Below, piece by piece: positions 61,220-64,000 of a stretch of DNA of 64,000 nucleotides. The stretch is from Aphanomyces cochlioides. Its lineage: Eukaryota > Oomycota > Saprolegniomycetes > Saprolegniales > Verrucalvaceae. The translations under genes and the position numbers were made by a program. The DNA is taken from the NCBI GenBank assembly GCA_019828595.1, contig JAHQRK010000012.1, positions 1,860,001 through 1,924,000 of the forward strand. Reading direction: 5' to 3'. The notes beneath the pieces were generated by a model. It did not search any database, had not been told where the DNA came from, and saw only the letters and a list, made by a program, of their open reading frames with translations. The stretch's first letter is position 1; the number at the start of each line of letters is the position of its first letter.

Positions 61220-64000
61220 ATGGCTTGGCGCGTCTTCGTGCTTTTTGCTATCATTGCAAGGCTCTGTGGAGCGAACCAAGTAGTCAGCGATGGCTCGTCG
61301 TTCTACCTCAGTCGCGTCGAGAAGCTCTCGACGACGCCAGACAATTGGTGACTTCTTATGTCGTTGTGTTGCTGAAGTCGCGCCACCCTAGGCGGACAAA
61401 CATGGAAGACACTCGCGTGACCAATGCCAAGTTGTCTCCTGATGGCTCCCTCGCATGGACAGACACAGTAGAATCCGGCGCGACGGAAATTGTAGGCGGC
61501 AATGTTATCGACACCAGCGGCAACCTCTATGTCGTGGGGTCGACTCGTGGGAATGTTTCAGCTTCGACATGCAATGCTGGCAGCTTTGACATGTTTCTCA
61601 TGAAGTTGTCTCCCACTGGCTGTCGCATGTGGACGACTCAAGTAAGTTGCCACGAGGAATTCTGATGGCTAATCTCACGGCGGCAGATTGGAACGCCACA
61701 ACACGACGAAGCTCGTCATCTTCTCCTCGCCACTGAAGTTGATGGAAACACGTATTTGTATATTGCAGGCATCACGTACGGTGGTTTGGATGAAATGCTG
61801 CACGTGACGAACGGCTATCGGCAATTTGGTGGCCGCGACATATTTGTTATGAAGTTTACAATCCAAGGACAGAAGCTTTGGAGCCGTCAGGTACGTTTAC
61901 TACCTTGATAGGACTAACTTTGGGCAGTTTGGCACGTCGGCGGATGATTACACGTATGGTCTCACTCAAGGCGACGATCTCAATAGTATATCAGTCACGG
62001 GGGGAACTCGCACAAACTTACTAGCATCGAATGTCAAGTTCCTCGCTGTCTTTGACGCCGGGGGGAACTTGATCAACCATGCAGCAGACGGTGGAGTGTT
62101 CATTCTTCCAAGTCAGACACGTGTGACGGAGGGGACACCAAGTACAGCGACCACGGCTTTGGGGCGATACACTGTCGTCCTCAACCGCGAGCCGAAGTCA
62201 AATGTAACCGTGACTGTGAATGGCCCCATCATGACCAGACCCGAGAGCAATGACACGTGAGCTCACAAGGTTGTGCTGATGATTCCAACAGCGTTTGTAG
62301 GATTTCTCAACTCCAATTTGCGCCAGCTTCGTTGGTGTTCACCTCAACCAACTGGAATATCCCGCAAGCAGTCGTGGTGTCTGCAGTGGATGACAGAATT
62401 TGTGAAGAAATGCACTACGCAACGATTACCCATTCTGTCGCAAGCTCCGATGCAAACTTTAGTCCATCAGTTCCGTTCATCCTCGGCAGTGGCGTCACTT
62501 TCACGATTGTTGACAACGATAGAGCTGGCATCGTCCTCTCCCGAACCAACTTGTACGCTGTCGAAGGCGGCGCTTCCGATCGATATGGGTAAGCTAGTCT
62601 TGTCATTACCAAAGCAATCCTTACCTTTATCGCTGGTAGGATTGTGTTGGCATCACAACCTTGGTTCAATGTGACAGTGACAGCAGTGGTCATGCGACCT
62701 CTTCAGACACTTTTGTCACCTTCGCAAATTGTCTTTACGCCATCGACTTGGAATGTTACACAGTGGATCACAGTCGTGGCCAACGACGATTCCATCTCCG
62801 AGAATGAATTTAGTGGTGTCCATGACGGTGGCTCCATCGTGCATTTCACCCAAAGTCGCGACTGCTTTTACAATACGAGGCAGCCGTCGTGCTATTACAT
62901 TGCAACTTGCAACTGCTCCAATACTTCTGGACGTGGCACATGTTCGTCAAGCCAAATTACAGCAGGATGTGGTGCTGGCACGCCGCTTCTTGTTTGTGAC
63001 ATCGACTCAAACAGGACGTCGTCGAAACTTGGGAATGGAATCACGTTGGTCCGGCTGAATGGTGGAAATATGTCTGCGCCACTGACAGCTATTCCAGTCC
63101 GATATGGCAACGCTGCTTTGAACCCAAATCCACCATCGACGACGTCAACGTCAGTGAACAGCAATCTCGAGACGATCGAAGTTGCAACGCGCTATATTCA
63201 ATTCAGTCCACCTCCGTTTGACGACGGCTGGGGAGCTGTCTGGACAACTCAAACAATATTGAGCATGGACATGGCGAACCCAAATCCAGCAAGTGTGGAC
63301 ACCTCAGGGCTTGTCTTGGACTCAATCCCAGCCGACGTGCTGGGCTACATCTACAGCTTTGCGGTTTGTTTTCTCCAAAGCTCAAATTTCGTAAATCTCG
63401 AATTGTAGAGTGTACCCAACGGCACCGCATTGGCAGCGTTGGCTCAAAACCAGACAAAGTTGATACGGCATCTCTGTCTCGGTGTACAACGGCTCACAAC
63501 ACACCGATGGGCTTTCGAGGCATGGCCGCCTGGAATGGCTGACCGCGTTCTGGATGGAATCTTCCGCATACTGCCATCTTTGCAGGAACGTCAGTTGTGG
63601 AATTGTGGCTTGGCACGATTTGATCCCTTGGCTGAGATTGGCGTCACCATCTTTGACAATGATCCAGGTGATCTGCTATCGCTCTTCCGACTTCTGACTG
63701 AGAAGATATAGCTGTGACCATGTCAACTCCAAGTCTGCAAGTCGCTGAAGGTGGCGCTGCGGCCCAATACTCCGTTGTACTCAGTGCTCCTCCGTCAAGA
63801 CCGAACGCTGGTTCCGACATTTCTTATTGTAATGCGAATTCGACCAGCCTCAATGTCTGTCGAGCCTCCAACCTTTCAGGATTTTTGTCGACTGCCTTTT
63901 CACCACCTGCAAATTCGTCCTCGGCTACTGTAAGATTTTGTCATGAGCAATTAGTTTGAGGTTGTGCTCTAGGTGACAGTTGTGGCGAAGGGCTCGTCAC
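61220..64000 (+). CDS. Large secreted SBBP/Calx-beta-like repeat protein, runs off the right edge
   Basis: The ATG at 61220 opens a signal peptide (MAWRVFVLFAIIARLCGANQ). A 45-nt intron (about 61347-61391, ending CCCTAG) leads to SBBP-type beta-propeller repeats: DMFLMKLSPTGCRMWTTQ, DIFVMKFTIQGQKLWSRQ and FGTSADDYTYGLTQGD. From about 62100 the repeats change to a Calx-beta-like pattern (VTEGTP...YTVVLNREPKSNVTVTV; VFTSTNWNIPQAVVVSAVDD; ITVVANDDSISENEFSG). Short introns separate modules. The C-terminus lies beyond 64000. It is likely an extracellular or surface protein; ligand unknown. It is transcribed away from the glycoside hydrolase gene. Confidence 0.7.

Noticed and set aside
60968..61279. 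Minus-strand ORF between the hydrolase and SBBP genes
   Set aside because: No ATG start, no motif, and it overlaps the signal-peptide exon of the SBBP-type gene.

Overview
The window looks like nuclear DNA of an oomycete, probably a saprolegnialean such as Aphanomyces. This is inferred, not proven, from very short GT-AG introns (about 38-90 nt), tightly packed genes on both strands, a Crypton-type tyrosine recombinase element, a chromodomain Ty3/gypsy element, and the domain mix (polycystin channel, PX-RING, ankyrin-TIR, SBBP/Calx-beta-like secreted protein). No rRNA or tRNA gene was recognised.

Left part (1 to about 17 kb). Compact genes: a polycystin-type channel running off the left edge, two low-complexity/coiled-coil proteins, an ankyrin protein, a protein of repeated SH3-like modules ending in a FAIM1-like domain, a coiled-coil protein, small conserved-looking ORFs, a membrane-anchored nitroreductase, a PH/coiled-coil/WW-like protein, a small membrane protein and the tRNA m7G methyltransferase subunit WDR4/Trm82.

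Middle (about 17.9-44.5 kb). This is the most striking part: ten single-exon genes of one family, all with a PX (phosphoinositide-binding) domain. Five carry one C-terminal RING-H2 finger, two carry two RING-H2 fingers, and three have no RING. They look like a local birth-and-death array of membrane-targeted ubiquitin E3 ligases. Mobile DNA invades the array: a nested stack (PIF/Harbinger-type MITE > Harbinger-type element > pogo/Tigger and plant-type mariner elements), a second MITE copy, and a recent, internally deleted chromodomain LTR retrotransposon whose 3' LTR lies about 125 bp upstream of one PX-RING gene.

Right part (44.5-64 kb). A possible TEDC1-like gene, CCDC43, a Tourist-like MITE, a Crypton broken by one stop codon, two neighbouring single-pass membrane proteins of similar layout, an ANKRD13-like protein with an inserted GOLD-like module, a multi-pass membrane/ankyrin/TIR/TIR protein resembling an innate-immune receptor, a secreted glycoside hydrolase with a cysteine-rich stalk and C-terminal membrane anchor, and a large secreted SBBP/Calx-beta-like protein running off the right edge.

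Exon borders were placed by eye from GT/AG signals and frame continuity. Spliced genes are given as whole spans from first to last coding base.
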